NCBI GenBank assembly: GCA_963698735.1
Contig: CAVOSA010000036.1
Coordinates: 31,830 to 95,829 of the forward strand
Reading direction: 5' to 3'
Length of the DNA stretch: 64,000 nt
DNA from: RPQJ01 sp963698735
Lineage (GTDB): Bacteria; Pseudomonadota; Gammaproteobacteria; Steroidobacterales; Steroidobacteraceae
Part shown: piece by piece, positions 44,469 through 53,097 of the stretch
Position numbering within the stretch: position 1 is the first letter of the stretch
How the letters are laid out: each line of letters starts with the position of its first letter
Program-made: the position numbers and the translations under genes
Notes under the pieces: model-generated
What the model was told of the DNA's origin: nothing
Database searches by the model: none
Seen by the model: the letters and a program-made list of their open reading frames with translations, nothing else

Positions 44469-46627
44469 CCAGTACGGATCGCTCACCATCAAGACAGCAG
44501 GGCAACATGTTCACACGCTTGTCGGGTCGCTTGCGCGACCGTGCCGCGACCGTCGGCTTCCTCGTCCTGCTCGTCGCCTTCATCGGACTGGTGCTCGTCC
44601 CCGGCTACCGGCTTGCCAGTCAACTGTCGGCCGACACCGCCGCCCTCAAGCTGGTGAGCGAGCAGCGCGGCCAACCGGTGGCGATCGCCAAGTCGCTGGC
44701 CGCGATCCGCGACCGCCTCGGGTCGCGAGCTTTCATCGGCCAGGCGGTCAAGGACCTGCGCGGCGCCGTGCAGAACTTCGATCAGTCGCTGGCGCAGCTC
44801 AAGCCGTCGGCAGCTGGCAACTCGGCCGAACTGCGTGAAATCGAACGCCTCTGGTCCGGTTACCGCAAGGCGCTGGACCCGGTCGCGGGATTCGAAGGCC
44901 TTCCCTACCGCGATTCCGATGCCATCGGCACGCAGCTCAACTCCAACGGGCTCCAGTTGCAGAAGGTCACGCGCGAGGCCATCAAGTCCAGTCGGGATGG
45001 GACGGAACGCCTGGACTCGGCCCTGTCTTCGATCGGCACCAGTCTCGAGCAGCAGGTGGTCACGGCGTCCGCAACCCTGCGCAGGCTGATGATCACCGGC
45101 GTCGCCTTCGCCTGCCTGCTGGTGGCACTGCTGGCATATTTTCAGTGGCTCAAGGTTCGCCATGAGCGGCTGGCTGTCGAGGCTCAGAACCAGACGCGTG
45201 ACATCCTCAGCACCGTCAAGGACGGGCTGTTCCTGATCGACGCCGACTTCCGCATTGGCAAGGCCCACTCCTCCGCCCTCTCTGCTCTGTTCCGCCGCGA
45301 CGACTTCAGCGGGATGACGCTGGAGGAACTGCTCCGCGACACGGTGAACGAGAGAACGCTGGCTACGGCGACGAAGTACGTGAAGCTGCTCTGGGGTGAA
45401 CGCGCCAACGAGAACCTGATCCGGAGCATCAATCCGCTCGCGGAGGTCGAAGTTCATTTCGATCGTGGGGACGGCAGCCGCGATCTGCGCTATCTGGAAT
45501 TCGATTTCCATCGCGTCAAGGGCGACCATGGCGTGCGCCACATACTGGTTTCCGTGAACGATGTGACATCCCGGGTGCTGCTGGCTCGCGAACTGAAGGA
45601 GACCCAGGCCAATTCCCAGGTGCAGATGGACATGCTGCTCGGTCTGCTGCAGGTCGACCCCGACCAACTGGTGTCTTTCCTCGACGACACGAGCGCGACC
45701 CTGGCCCAGATCAACAATGTCCTCAAGGTTCCGGCGCGCGACGACGGTGATTTCCGCACCAAGATCGACCAGTTGTTCCGGGAAATGCATCGAATCAAAG
45801 GCGACGCTGCCACGCTGGGCCTGGCGTCCGTCGAGGGCCGCACGCACGCGTTCGAGGACCTGCTGAAGAACCTGCGGGACCGCCCGCAGCTGTCCGGCAA
45901 TGACTTCCTGCCGCTCGTCGTGGGTCTCGACGAACTCTTCGGCCACCTGCAATCGATCCGCGAACTGGCCAGTCGGGCCGATGCCCTGCGCGCCAACGCA
46001 CTGTTGACCGGCGCGCCGCGCGCCAACGCTGCTGCGCCGCCGGCCGATGCGGGCAAGCAGGACATGACACGCCAGCTGGACGCGCTGGCCCAGCGCATCG
46101 CCACCGATGCCGGCAGGAAAGTCCGGCTCGTCACCACGGGTCTCGACGAGGTGCCCGGAGACATTCGCAAGACGGTGCGTGACATCGCCATCCAGCTCGT
46201 GCGCAACGCAGTGGTACACGGCATCGAGGAGGCTGGTGCCCGGCGCGGATTCGACAAGGACGAGACCGGGCTGCTGCAGGTTCAGTTCAAGTCATGCGAT
46301 CAGGGATTCGAACTGGTGTTCCAGGACGATGGGCGCGGCATCGTGGCCGAGCGGCTGCGCGAGGCCGCGGTGCGGTGCGGCGACCTGAACGCGGAAGAAG
46401 CCCAGCAACTCGACACGAAGGGGTGCCTCGCCCTGATCTTCAAACCCGGCTTTTCGACCCACGAGGGCGATGGCCGGGACGCCGGACGCGGTGTGGGTCT
46501 GGATTTCGTGCTGAAAGCCGCCCACGCGCTGGGCGGCCGGATCAGCGTCGCGACTGCGCCCGGCAGGTACACCCGATTCGCCGTCCTGCTGCCCGCGCAA
46601 GGCGGTCAGCAAGGCGCCGTCGCCTGA
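44465..46627 (+). CDS. Membrane-bound CheA-like histidine kinase
   Basis: Sensor kinase of 720 residues. Two membrane helices (about 29-51 and 207-228) bracket a periplasmic helical sensor region. A PAS-like segment (about 240-350; TVKDGLFLIDADFRIGKAHS) is followed by an Hpt-like domain with the phospho-acceptor His in FREMHRIKGDAATLGL near 442. The ATPase is of CheA style: QLVRNAVVHGIEEAG near 578, FQDDGRGI near 618 and DAGRGVGLDFV near 671. There is no CheW-like P5 domain, so it is not a standard chemotaxis kinase. The gene start overlaps the TonB-domain stop. Confidence 0.88.
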   Translation: MTSTDRSPSRQQGNMFTRLSGRLRDRAATVGFLVLLVAFIGLVLVPGYRLASQLSADTAALKLVSEQRGQPVAIAKSLAAIRDRLGSRAFIGQAVKDLRGAVQNFDQSLAQLKPSAAGNSAELREIERLWSGYRKALDPVAGFEGLPYRDSDAIGTQLNSNGLQLQKVTREAIKSSRDGTERLDSALSSIGTSLEQQVVTASATLRRLMITGVAFACLLVALLAYFQWLKVRHERLAVEAQNQTRDILSTVKDGLFLIDADFRIGKAHSSALSALFRRDDFSGMTLEELLRDTVNERTLATATKYVKLLWGERANENLIRSINPLAEVEVHFDRGDGSRDLRYLEFDFHRVKGDHGVRHILVSVNDVTSRVLLARELKETQANSQVQMDMLLGLLQVDPDQLVSFLDDTSATLAQINNVLKVPARDDGDFRTKIDQLFREMHRIKGDAATLGLASVEGRTHAFEDLLKNLRDRPQLSGNDFLPLVVGLDELFGHLQSIRELASRADALRANALLTGAPRANAAAPPADAGKQDMTRQLDALAQRIATDAGRKVRLVTTGLDEVPGDIRKTVRDIAIQLVRNAVVHGIEEAGARRGFDKDETGLLQVQFKSCDQGFELVFQDDGRGIVAERLREAAVRCGDLNAEEAQQLDTKGCLALIFKPGFSTHEGDGRDAGRGVGLDFVLKAAHALGGRISVATAPGRYTRFAVLLPAQGGQQGAVA

Positions 46628-46654
46628 CACCCTCGCGCGCAGGAAACTATTGCG

Positions 46655-47050
46655 ATGGCCGCCAACGCTCCATCCCTGACCACGCCGCTCAAGCTGCTCA
46701 TCGTCGATGACTCCAATGTCATCCGCCGGCGCATCGAGCGCTGCCAGCAGATCGAGCACTTGCAGGTCGTGGGACTCGCGGCGAACGGCGTCGAGGCCAT
46801 CGAGCTCTTCCGCCAGACCGACCCAGATGTCGTCACGATGGACATCACGATGCCCCAGATGGACGGCATCGAGTGTGTCGAACAATTGGTGGCCCTAAAG
46901 CCGCATGTCCTGATCCTGATCATCTCGGCCCTGGCCGACAAGGCCACGGCCGTCGAAGCCATGGAGAAAGGCGCCAATGGCTTCCTCAACAAGCCGTTCT
47001 CGGACCGCCAGCTCAATGAAGCGCTGCAAGAACTGATCGGGGGCGCCTGA
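46655..47050 (+). CDS. Single-domain response regulator (CheY-like)
   Basis: Stand-alone receiver of 131 residues, presumably phosphorylated by the kinase encoded just upstream. All active-site residues are present: Asp18/Asp19 in LLIVDDSN, the phospho-acceptor Asp63 in TMDITMPQMDG, Ser91 in IISALADKAT and Lys113 in NKPF. No output domain. It is 27 bases after the kinase and 7 bases before the CheX gene. Confidence 0.93.
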   Translation: MAANAPSLTTPLKLLIVDDSNVIRRRIERCQQIEHLQVVGLAANGVEAIELFRQTDPDVVTMDITMPQMDGIECVEQLVALKPHVLILIISALADKATAVEAMEKGANGFLNKPFSDRQLNEALQELIGGA

Positions 47051-47057
47051 CGCACCC

Positions 47058-47507
47058 ATGCTCGACGAACACGACATCCGCGCGTTCGTTTACGGAACGA
47101 CCCGCTATTTCGAGGTCGCTGCGCAGCAGGCGGCCTTCGTCGGCTCACCCTATCTCGTGACCAAGGGCGCGCCCGACATTCACGACTACAACGGCGTCAT
47201 TTCGGTGTCGGGCCGTCGCAACGGCATCGTCTATTTTTCAGCGCCTCGAGGCATGCTTACCGTACTGCTGATGAAGATGAACGAAAGCAATGTCTCGCAC
47301 GAGTACCTGTGCGACCTGGTCGGCGAGGTCGCAAACACCATCGCTGGCAGCGTGCGACGTGAGCTGGGCAAGGACTTTGCGATCTCCGTGCCTACGGTCG
47401 TGGCCGGCGCAGGCAACACCGTCGAACTGCCCGCCGGCAACCGGCCGGTGGTGATCCCGATCAACTGGCGCAGCCACGTTGCCAAACTGGTCGTATGCCT
47501 GAAATAG
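47058..47507 (+). CDS. CheX-like CheY-P phosphatase
   Basis: Predicted to dephosphorylate the preceding CheY. The 149 residues carry the CheC/CheX/FliY signature Asp86-x3-Glu90-x2-Asn93 in CDLVGEVANTIAG, with Pro112 after it. One signature only, so CheX rather than CheC type. The gene ends the cassette; the next gene is convergent. No CheW, CheR, CheB or chemoreceptor gene is nearby. Confidence 0.88.
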   Translation: MLDEHDIRAFVYGTTRYFEVAAQQAAFVGSPYLVTKGAPDIHDYNGVISVSGRRNGIVYFSAPRGMLTVLLMKMNESNVSHEYLCDLVGEVANTIAGSVRRELGKDFAISVPTVVAGAGNTVELPAGNRPVVIPINWRSHVAKLVVCLK

Positions 47508-47626
47508 CACCGGCGCCGGAACACTTGCCTGCGGTTACGTTCCCCCATTCGCATACGCAAGCGCGCCTTGCAGGTGCAGGGCGCGGCCGGGCCAGGTCGG
47601 CCCGCCCCTCCACTGACCCCCGGCTC

Positions 47627-48292
47627 CTATCCCCTCTTCCGCGCCAGCGTCAGTCCGTCACCCATCGGCAGCAGCGAGAGATCCACACGCTCATCCTGGT
47701 GCAGCACTTCGTTGAAGTGCCGGAGCGCAACGGTATCCTCGTCGCCGACTTCCGGATCCGCCACCCGGCCGCTCCAGAGCGTGTTGTCCACCAGCACGAG
47801 ACCGCCGGGCCGCAGCAGTGACAAGACGCGCTCGTAATACGCGAGGTAGTTCGTCTTGTCTGCGTCGATGAAGGCGAGGTCGTAGCTCCCTGCCCGCCCG
47901 GCGCCGAGCAGTGCGTCGAGGGTCTGCGTCGCCGGCGCGAGGCGCAAATCGATCTTGTGTTCGACGCCCGCGGCCCGCCAGTAACGACGCGCCATCGCCG
48001 TCCACTCCTCGCTGACGTCGCAGGCCAGGATGCGCCCGTCCTCCGGCAGAGCCAGAGCGGTCGCCAGCGACGAATAGCCGGTGAACACGCCGACTTCGAG
48101 ACACCGTCGCGCACCCATCAGCCGCGCCAGCAGGGCCATGAATTGGCCCTGCTCGGGGGAAATCTGCATCGACCGGTTGCTCATCGATGCGGTTTCCTCG
48201 CGCAAGGCAAGCAGCAACGGCGACTCGCGCAGCGAGACCTCAGTCAGATACTCGTAGAGCGAATCCGTGAGGACGATCGAACGATTGGACAT
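47627..48292 (-). CDS. Class I SAM-dependent O-methyltransferase
   Basis: Protein of 221 residues related to catechol/caffeoyl-CoA O-methyltransferases. The SAM site is LEVGVFTGYSSLATALAL near residue 64, then ILACDVSEEW; metal ligands are expected in LAFIDADKTNYLAYYE and VLVDNTLWSG. The ATG at 48292 follows AGGAG at good spacing. The physiological acceptor is unknown. It is divergent from the cpdA-like gene with only about 47 bases between starts. Confidence 0.88.
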   Translation of the reverse strand: MSNRSIVLTDSLYEYLTEVSLRESPLLLALREETASMSNRSMQISPEQGQFMALLARLMGARRCLEVGVFTGYSSLATALALPEDGRILACDVSEEWTAMARRYWRAAGVEHKIDLRLAPATQTLDALLGAGRAGSYDLAFIDADKTNYLAYYERVLSLLRPGGLVLVDNTLWSGRVADPEVGDEDTVALRHFNEVLHQDERVDLSLLPMGDGLTLARKRG

Positions 48293-48339
48293 GGGCACTC
48301 CTGCGCCGCGGCCGGATTTGAGATGATGCCGTACAGATT

Positions 48340-49116
48340 ATGACGGCCCGCAGCGTACGCATCCTCCAGTTCACGGACACGCACCTCCTGCAGGACCCCG
48401 CGGGGTCGCTGCGGGGCGCCCGGACGTTGCCGCGGCTGGCGGCCTGCCTCGCCCATGCGCGCCGGCATTTCTTTCCCGCGGACGCCGTCATCCTCACGGG
48501 CGATATCGTGCACGACGAGCCGGCGGCCTATGGAGCCGTAGACCTGCTGTTCGGCGAGCTGGACATGCCGGTCCTGCTCATTCCCGGCAACCACGACATC
48601 CCCGAGGAAATGCGCCGCCAGCTGGGTCATGCGCCTTTCCAGGTCGGCGGCCAGTGGCGCACGGCGAACGGCTGGCAGATCCTGCTGCTCGAGACGTGGT
48701 TTGCCGAGTCGGCGGACGGCGAAGGCCAGCTCGGCGCCGCGCAGCTGCAGGAAGTCGATGAGGCGCTGGCCATGGGAACCGAGCCGCACGCGTTCGTGTT
48801 CCTGCACCACCCGCCCGTGCCGATGGACTCACCGTCGCTCGACGAACTGGGCCTGCTGGACGGGCCCGAACTCTCCGCCACGGTGGCGCGGCATCCTCGC
48901 GTCCGCGGCGTGTGCTGGGGTCATGCGCACCAGGCGCTCGATCTCTTTCGCGCGGGCGACGTCCGCTTCATGTGCACGCCCGCGACGTGCATGCAGTTCA
49001 AGCCGCGCAACGATTTCGCGGCGGACGATCGGCCGCCCGGGTACCGCGTGATTGACCTGCTCGCGGACGGCGCCATCGTGTCGGAAGTCGTGTGGCTGGA
49101 ACGCTACCGCGACTGA
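48340..49116 (+). CDS. cpdA: CpdA-like cyclic nucleotide phosphodiesterase
   Basis: Class III (metallophosphoesterase) 3',5'-cyclic AMP phosphodiesterase by family likeness. The 258 residues show the dinuclear-metal motifs in order: FTDTHL, LTGDIVHDE, PGNHDIPEEM, FLHHPPVPM and CWGHAHQALD. The adjoining structure is repeat A2, which begins four bases after the stop. cAMP activity is inferred from family, not shown by context; a more general phosphoesterase is possible. Confidence 0.82.
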   Translation: MTARSVRILQFTDTHLLQDPAGSLRGARTLPRLAACLAHARRHFFPADAVILTGDIVHDEPAAYGAVDLLFGELDMPVLLIPGNHDIPEEMRRQLGHAPFQVGGQWRTANGWQILLLETWFAESADGEGQLGAAQLQEVDEALAMGTEPHAFVFLHHPPVPMDSPSLDELGLLDGPELSATVARHPRVRGVCWGHAHQALDLFRAGDVRFMCTPATCMQFKPRNDFAADDRPPGYRVIDLLADGAIVSEVVWLERYRD

Positions 49117-49119
49117 CGG

Positions 49120-49230
49120 ATTCGGGGGCTCCCGACGCACTCAGAAAACCGTGCGCGGCATGGACGCCGCGCCGGAGCCCCCATGGACGGGTTTACGGCG
49201 CTTTTCGGAGCGCGTCGGGAGCCCCCGAAT
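49120..49230. repeat. Hairpin repeat family A, copy 2
   Basis: Perfect 19-base inverted arms (49120-49138 and 49212-49230) are extended inward by ten positions with two mismatches (49139-49148 against 49202-49211). The 53-base core, 49149-49201, equals that of copy 1 except for one missing C and the last base. Both ATGGAC-loop hairpins and the CCGT/ACGG closing pair are kept. The arms differ from copy 1. It separates the convergent cpdA-like and crcB genes. Confidence 0.9.
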
Positions 49231-49252
49231 ACGGCTGTCGTCGCTAGATGAC

Positions 49253-49654
49253 TTACCGCAGCAGCGCAGTCACCGCGGCATACGCAAGCGCCGCCGCGAG
49301 CAGGCACAGCACGAGCGATGCCGCGACGTAACCGGCGGCGGCACCGGCAGCACCGCGCTCGACCAGCTGCAGCGTCTCGAGCGAGAACGCGGAGAACGTC
49401 GTAAAACCGCCCAGCACGCCAACGATGAGCAGGACGCGCAGCTCCTGGCGGTCGTGCAGCGGATTCGACGGTGCGAACAGGGCACCGAGCGCGCCCACGG
49501 CGAGACAGCCGAGCACGTTGACGACCAGCGTCCCCCACGGAAACGTGTAGCCCGCCATGCGGCCGACGAGCGTCGACAGGAAGAGGCGCAGGGCGCCGCC
49601 CAGGCCGCTGCCGAGCGCGACGAGCAGGTACCAATGCCAGGCCGGTGAAGTCAG
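49253..49654 (-). CDS. crcB: Fluoride ion channel CrcB
   Basis: Dual-topology membrane protein (Fluc) that exports fluoride. Four hydrophobic helices and the family motifs WGTLVVNVLGCLAVGALGAL and GGFTTFSAFSLE (filter phenylalanines) are clear. The start is unclear. The homologous part begins at WYLLVALGSGLGG; the only codon with a good site (GGAGAG) is a CTG at 49654, giving 133 residues, near the family norm. The open frame reaches back to an ATG at 49846, but that adds an unrelated stretch overlapping the hemL start. Confidence 0.85.
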   Translation of the reverse strand: MTSPAWHWYLLVALGSGLGGALRLFLSTLVGRMAGYTFPWGTLVVNVLGCLAVGALGALFAPSNPLHDRQELRVLLIVGVLGGFTTFSAFSLETLQLVERGAAGAAAGYVAASLVLCLLAAALAYAAVTALLR

Positions 49655-49831
49655 CGGTCTCTCCTTCGCCGGAGCGCCCGGGACCGCCCGTCTGCGGCTG
49701 CCTGCGTCCGTGCTTTCCGCAGCAGTGTAAGGCGCACGACGGAGCGGCGCGAGCGCGCTGCTAAGATACGCGGCACTCGCCGGCCCACCCGTGGCGTCGG
49801 CCAGCATCCAGCAACGCGGGAGCCCAGCGAC

Positions 49832-51100
49832 GTGAGCCTGTTCCAAGAAGCCTGCAAGTACATCCCCGGCGGCGTGAATTCGCCCGTGCGCGCCTTTCGC
49901 GGCGTCGGCGGCGAGCCCATCTTCTTCGCGCGGGCCAAAGGCTCACGGGTCTGGTCGGCCGACGGCCGCGAGTTCATCGATTACGTCGGCTCGTGGGGCC
50001 CGATGATCCTGGGCCACGCGCATCCGGACGTGATCCGCGCCGTGCAGGAAACGGCCGTGAACGGCCTGTCGTTCGGCGCGCCGACGGAAATCGAAACCGT
50101 CGTCGCCCGCAAGATCATCGAACTCGTGCCATCGATCGAGCTGGTCCGCATGTGCAGTTCCGGCACCGAAGCGACGATGAGCGCGATCCGCCTCGCGCGC
50201 GGCTTCACGGGCCGGCAGAAGATCGTCAAGTTCGAAGGCTGCTACCACGGCCACTCGGACTCGCTGCTGGTGAAGGCCGGCTCCGGCATGCTCACCCTCG
50301 GCGTGCCGACGTCGCCCGGGGTGCCGCCCGAACTCGCGGCGCACACGCTCACGCTCTCGTACAACGACGCCGCGCAGGTGCGGCAGGTGTTCGGCGAGAT
50401 CGGCAAGGAGATCGCGTGCGTGATCGTCGAGCCCGTGGCCGGCAACATGAACTGCATCCCGCCGGTACCCGGCTTCCTCGAAGCGCTGCGCGAGGAATGC
50501 ACGAAGCACGGCGCCGTGCTGATCTTCGACGAAGTGATGACCGGATTCCGGGTCGCCAAGGGGGGCGCGCAGGCGCTTTACGGCATCAAGCCGGACCTCA
50601 CCACGCTCGGCAAGATCGTGGGCGGCGGCATGCCGGTCGGCGTGTTCGGCGGACGCCGCGACATCATGTCGCACATCGCACCGTTGGGCCCCGTGTACCA
50701 GGCGGGCACGCTGTCCGGAAATCCAGTCGCAATGGCGGCGGGTCTCGCGACGCTGCGAGGCATCGACGCGCCGGGATTTCACGCCCACCTCGCCAGGCTC
50801 ACGGACCGTCTCGTGCAGGGCATCAGGCAGGCCGCGCAGAAGGCCGGCGTGCCGCTCGTCACCAATCACGTCTGCGGCATGTTCGGCCTGTTCTTCACCG
50901 CGGCGCCGCAGGTGAACAGCTATGCGCAAGCCACGGCCTGCGACGTCGAGCGCTTCAAGAAGTTCTTCCACGGCATGCTCGACGCAGGCGTGTACCTCGC
51001 GCCGTCCGCCTTCGAGGCAGGATTCGTGTCCGCGGCGCACACCGAAGCCGACATCGATGCGACGATCGCCGCGGCGGCGAAGGTGTTCGCGCAGATCTGA
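49832..51100 (+). CDS. hemL: Glutamate-1-semialdehyde 2,1-aminomutase
   Basis: PLP enzyme forming 5-aminolevulinate in the C5 route of haem synthesis. The 422 residues begin with a GTG (SLFQEACKYIPGGVNSPVRA). Motifs: RMCSSGTEATMSAIRLARG, the PLP Asp in LIFDEVMTGFR, and the lysine of the Schiff base in TTLGKIVGGGMPVGVFGG. The gene implies a glutamyl-tRNA-based tetrapyrrole pathway. Confidence 0.96.
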   Translation: MSLFQEACKYIPGGVNSPVRAFRGVGGEPIFFARAKGSRVWSADGREFIDYVGSWGPMILGHAHPDVIRAVQETAVNGLSFGAPTEIETVVARKIIELVPSIELVRMCSSGTEATMSAIRLARGFTGRQKIVKFEGCYHGHSDSLLVKAGSGMLTLGVPTSPGVPPELAAHTLTLSYNDAAQVRQVFGEIGKEIACVIVEPVAGNMNCIPPVPGFLEALREECTKHGAVLIFDEVMTGFRVAKGGAQALYGIKPDLTTLGKIVGGGMPVGVFGGRRDIMSHIAPLGPVYQAGTLSGNPVAMAAGLATLRGIDAPGFHAHLARLTDRLVQGIRQAAQKAGVPLVTNHVCGMFGLFFTAAPQVNSYAQATACDVERFKKFFHGMLDAGVYLAPSAFEAGFVSAAHTEADIDATIAAAAKVFAQI

Positions 51101-51106
51101 GGCCAG

Positions 51107-51712
51107 CTAGAACTCGACCGGGTAGCCGAAGAGTTCGAAGTCGCGGCGGAAGGTTTCCGCGACCAGCGCACGCGTCGCGGGCGTGTAATGCTGCTGGTAG
51201 TCATCGCTGCCGCTCCTCTTCAGGTGTGGCAGCGCATCGCCCCTTGGCAAGCCGAGCGCGTCGGCCAGCCAGTCGCGCGTCGCACCGAGGTTTTCGAGCC
51301 GCCCGATGTGCGAGAGGTAGCCGACCTCCCCGTGCTCGTCCGCGACGTGCCGCCACTGCGGCAGCGTGTGGAAACGCTGCTGCTCGGTCATCCCTGCGAG
51401 CGGCATGCGCAGGAATTCCTCGAAGCTGCAGGGTGCCAGGCCCTTTTCCTGCATGTTCCACTTCCAGCTCGAGACGGCGCGCGACCACGGGTTGCGCACG
51501 ACGGTGAAGGACGGTAGACCCTTGCGCTTCACCTCGGCAATGATCCGGAGTTTCCGTGCTTCGTCCTCGCGGTACCGGTTCATGAGGTACGGCACGCGGT
51601 GTTCGTCCATCCAGGTCCACAGGCTGCTCGAGCCCGTCTTGTTGATCGCGAGGAAGACGATCCGCTTGCCGCGCGTGAGGTCGCCGAAACCGCCTGGCAG
51701 GTTACGAAACAT
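51107..51712 (-). CDS. Sulfotransferase family protein
   Basis: Predicted PAPS-dependent sulfotransferase of 201 residues. The 5'-phosphosulfate loop is seen in FLAINKTGSSSLWTW near residue 20 and the 3'-phosphate region in VVRNPWSRAVSSWKW near 72. It resembles the Sulfotransfer_2 group that modifies glycans. The divergent beta-propeller gene and the nearby glycosyltransferase suggest a surface polysaccharide context, but the acceptor is unknown. Confidence 0.8.
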   Translation of the reverse strand: MFRNLPGGFGDLTRGKRIVFLAINKTGSSSLWTWMDEHRVPYLMNRYREDEARKLRIIAEVKRKGLPSFTVVRNPWSRAVSSWKWNMQEKGLAPCSFEEFLRMPLAGMTEQQRFHTLPQWRHVADEHGEVGYLSHIGRLENLGATRDWLADALGLPRGDALPHLKRSGSDDYQQHYTPATRALVAETFRRDFELFGYPVEF

Positions 51713-51771
51713 GGGGCACCCGGGAAGTGGCCTCTGTGCACTCTACACGGCAGGGCCGCACGCAGCGTAGG

Positions 51772-53073
51772 ATGGGCGCCACTGCCGCCGCCGCGATTGC
51801 CATGCCGACATCGACCGCAGGCCCGTTCCCCGCGTACACCGACTTCTCGCCGCGCGTTCCCGTGCACTGCGTGACGCCGGGCGCGACCGGCTTCATCCAC
51901 CGGTACTACGACAGCTCGCCATTCAGTCCGTCCGGCCGCTACTTCGCCGTGACCCGACTGCCGTTCGAGGATCGTCAGCCGAAGCCGGGCGACGTCGCGG
52001 AGATCGTCGTCGTCGACCTCGAGACCGGCGAGTCCCGCACCGTGGCGGAAACGCGAGGCTGGGACGTGCAGCTGGGCGCGCAACTGCAGTGGGGCGCGGA
52101 CGACAGGACGCTGCTTTACAACGACGTCGAGACCCGGGACTGGATGCCCTACGGGGTGCGGCACGATCTGCAGACGGGCGAGACGCGTCGCCTCGGCGGT
52201 ACGGTCTACTCAGTGTCCGCCGACGGCCGCTGGGCTGCCAGCCCCTGCCTGCGCCGCATGGCCGTGACGCAACGAGGCTACGGCGTCGTGGTGCCGAAGG
52301 ATCACATCCCCGACAACCGCGGTGCCAGTGCGGACGACGGCATCTGGATCACTGACCTGCAGGGTGGGAATTCACGCCTGCTGGTATCACTGGCGCAGAT
52401 CGTGGAACAGGCGGGTGCAGCGCTGCCCGTCGCCCGCCGGCGCGGCGACTTCTTCGGCTTCCACGTGAAGTGGAACCCGCAGGGCACACGCCTCATGCTC
52501 GCCCTGCGCTGGCTGCCGAGGAGCCTGCTGCCATGGAAGCGCAAACGCCGCTACGGCGCGAAACATGTCATCACGATGACTGCCGACGGCAGCAATGTCC
52601 GGGTGGCGGTATCGGCCGAGCGCTGGGCGCGCGGTGGTCACCACCCGAACTGGTGTCCCGACGGTGAGCACGTGCTCATGAACCTGAACACGCAGGGCGA
52701 TGGCTTGCGATTTGCCCGCCTGGCGCTCGACGGCTCCACCTGCGAAACGCTGGTGCCCGGCGTGCCGGGTTCCGGTCATCCCACGCTGCATCCCGACGGC
52801 ATCCACCTGCTCACGGACGCCTACGTGAACGAGCCACTCGCGTTCGGCGATGGCACCGCTCCGATCCGGCTCGTCGACCTGCGCAATGGCGTGGAGACGC
52901 AGCTGGTGCGGATCGGCATCCGGCCGCTGGCGGAGCGCGCGACCGGAGCATTGCGCGTCGACCCGCATCCCGCCTGGGATCGCAGTCACACGCGGATTGC
53001 TTTCAATGCATGTCCGGACGGGCGGCGGCGCGTCTACGTGGCGGACCTGCGCGAAGTGCTGCAGGCGACGTGA
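51772..53073 (+). CDS. TolB/WD40-like beta-propeller protein
   Basis: Protein of about 433 residues with repeated propeller blades of the TolB/PD40 kind: FSPSGRYFAVTR, WGADDRTLLYND, WNPQGTRLMLAL, WCPDGEHVLMNL, LHPDGIHLLTD and a last AWDRSHTRIAFN. Several starts are possible (GTG 51727, ATG 51772, ATG 51802); none has a strong site. No signal peptide is apparent. It resembles oligogalacturonate-lyase-like propellers, but no catalytic assignment is justified. Confidence 0.7.
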   Translation: MGATAAAAIAMPTSTAGPFPAYTDFSPRVPVHCVTPGATGFIHRYYDSSPFSPSGRYFAVTRLPFEDRQPKPGDVAEIVVVDLETGESRTVAETRGWDVQLGAQLQWGADDRTLLYNDVETRDWMPYGVRHDLQTGETRRLGGTVYSVSADGRWAASPCLRRMAVTQRGYGVVVPKDHIPDNRGASADDGIWITDLQGGNSRLLVSLAQIVEQAGAALPVARRRGDFFGFHVKWNPQGTRLMLALRWLPRSLLPWKRKRRYGAKHVITMTADGSNVRVAVSAERWARGGHHPNWCPDGEHVLMNLNTQGDGLRFARLALDGSTCETLVPGVPGSGHPTLHPDGIHLLTDAYVNEPLAFGDGTAPIRLVDLRNGVETQLVRIGIRPLAERATGALRVDPHPAWDRSHTRIAFNACPDGRRRVYVADLREVLQAT

Positions 53074-53097
53074 ACCGTCGCGGGCGTCGTCGTGACG

